Shown piece by piece: positions 5,804 through 6,098 of a DNA stretch of 6,098 nt. The translations under genes were made by a program, and so were the position numbers. Below the pieces are notes generated by a model, which ran no database searches, was not told where the DNA came from, and saw only the letters and a program-made list of their open reading frames with translations. The stretch covers positions 1-6,098 of the forward strand of contig JBIKVK010000212.1 in NCBI GenBank assembly GCA_044356835.1. Reading direction: 5' to 3'. Position 1 is the first letter of the stretch. Every line of letters starts with the position of its first letter. The DNA comes from SYIM01 sp044356835. GTDB lineage: Bacteria > Pseudomonadota > Gammaproteobacteria > Burkholderiales > Burkholderiaceae_E.

Positions 5804-6098
5804 ATGTGCACCAATTTTTCCCCTACCCGCAACACGAACTGGGTGAGCCGAGCCTTTGGAGTCGACTTGCCGACGGAATTCCCCAGCGAATGCTATCCGG
5901 GCTATCTCGCTCCGCTGGTCTTGCGCGGCCCGCAGTCCGGACAGATCGCCTGCGGGCTGGCCGAATTCGGTCTGATCCCGCACTGGGCGAAAGATGACCG
6001 GATTGCGCGTCACACCTATAACGCCCGGGCCGAGACCGCCTCGGTGAAGCCCAGCTTCAGAGGCGCCTGGCGCGAGCGCCACTTTGGTCTGCTGCTGG
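5804..6098 (+). CDS. SOS response-associated peptidase (SRAP) family protein, YedK/HMCES type (N-terminal 98 residues, 3' end outside window)
   Basis: From ATG 5804 the frame stays open to the right edge and reads MCTNFSPTRNTNWV. SRAP proteins form a covalent thiazolidine crosslink between Cys2 and abasic sites in single-stranded DNA, shielding them during replication. The initiator Met is removed, so Cys2 directly after the start fixes this ATG. Other hallmarks are AEFGLIPHWAKD (53-64), YNARAET (72-78), which supplies the conserved Asn73 and Arg75 of the DNA-binding active site, and FRGAWRERH (85-93). The conserved glutamate and histidine of the active site would lie beyond the edge, as would more than half of a typical 200-240-residue protein. 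CTN replaces the CGR of E. coli YedK. The gene begins 13 nt after the permease stop with no clear Shine-Dalgarno, so it may share its transcript. It is probably unrelated in function to the catabolic operon. Confidence 0.93.
   Translation, partial: MCTNFSPTRNTNWVSRAFGVDLPTEFPSECYPGYLAPLVLRGPQSGQIACGLAEFGLIPHWAKDDRIARHTYNARAETASVKPSFRGAWRERHFGLLL

Noticed and set aside
1..6098. Mobile element, CRISPR array, toxin-antitoxin or phage genes
   Set aside because: No transposase, integrase, regularly spaced repeats, small paired genes or tRNA attachment site is visible; base and codon use look uniform across the window.

Overview
The window looks like an accessory catabolic and transport region from a high-GC betaproteobacterium, most likely of the order Burkholderiales. 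The main clue is an orphan Bug/TctC-type periplasmic binding protein beside a divergent IclR regulator and short catabolic genes, an arrangement greatly expanded in Bordetella, Achromobacter, Cupriavidus, Variovorax and relatives. This placement is inference from gene content; no rRNA or other phylogenetic marker is present.

Layout. On the minus strand, 1-561 is the N-terminal 187 codons of an IclR-family regulator that runs off the left edge. The 165-bp divergent intergenic region (562-726) holds two inverted repeats: an imperfect 15-bp IclR-like palindrome at 606-620 (overlapping ATTGT-N4-ACAAT at 612-625) and a perfect 9-bp-arm repeat at 648-677. On the plus strand follow a Bug-type solute-binding protein (727-1707), a TauD/TfdA-family Fe(II)/2-oxoglutarate dioxygenase (1720-2625) and a mandelate racemase-subgroup enolase-superfamily enzyme (2622-3710). 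These three are tightly packed (12-nt gap, then a 4-nt ATGA overlap) and almost certainly form one operon. After a 135-bp gap come an AEC-family permease (3846-4871), an EamA/DMT-family permease (4906-5790) and the N-terminal 98 codons of an SRAP/YedK/HMCES-type DNA-protein crosslink protein (5804 to the right edge).

How they may work together. The regulator, binding protein, dioxygenase and enolase-superfamily enzyme suggest capture and breakdown of an organic acid (carboxylate, hydroxyacid or similar). The binding protein captures the substrate in the periplasm, the enolase-superfamily enzyme racemises or dehydrates a carboxylate by alpha-proton abstraction, and the dioxygenase hydroxylates an unactivated C-H, often to cleave a C-O, C-S or C-N bond. 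No TctA/TctB membrane partners are in the window. The AEC and EamA carriers could move substrate or product, but their link to the operon is only proximity. The SRAP gene is a housekeeping DNA-damage gene and probably unrelated.

No mobile element, CRISPR array, tRNA or rRNA is visible. Nothing here is clearly a new class of system. The most noteworthy points are the uncharacterised coupled dioxygenase/enolase-superfamily pair, departures from consensus in the active site of the latter and in the ligand loop of the Bug protein, and the inverted repeats in the divergent promoter region.
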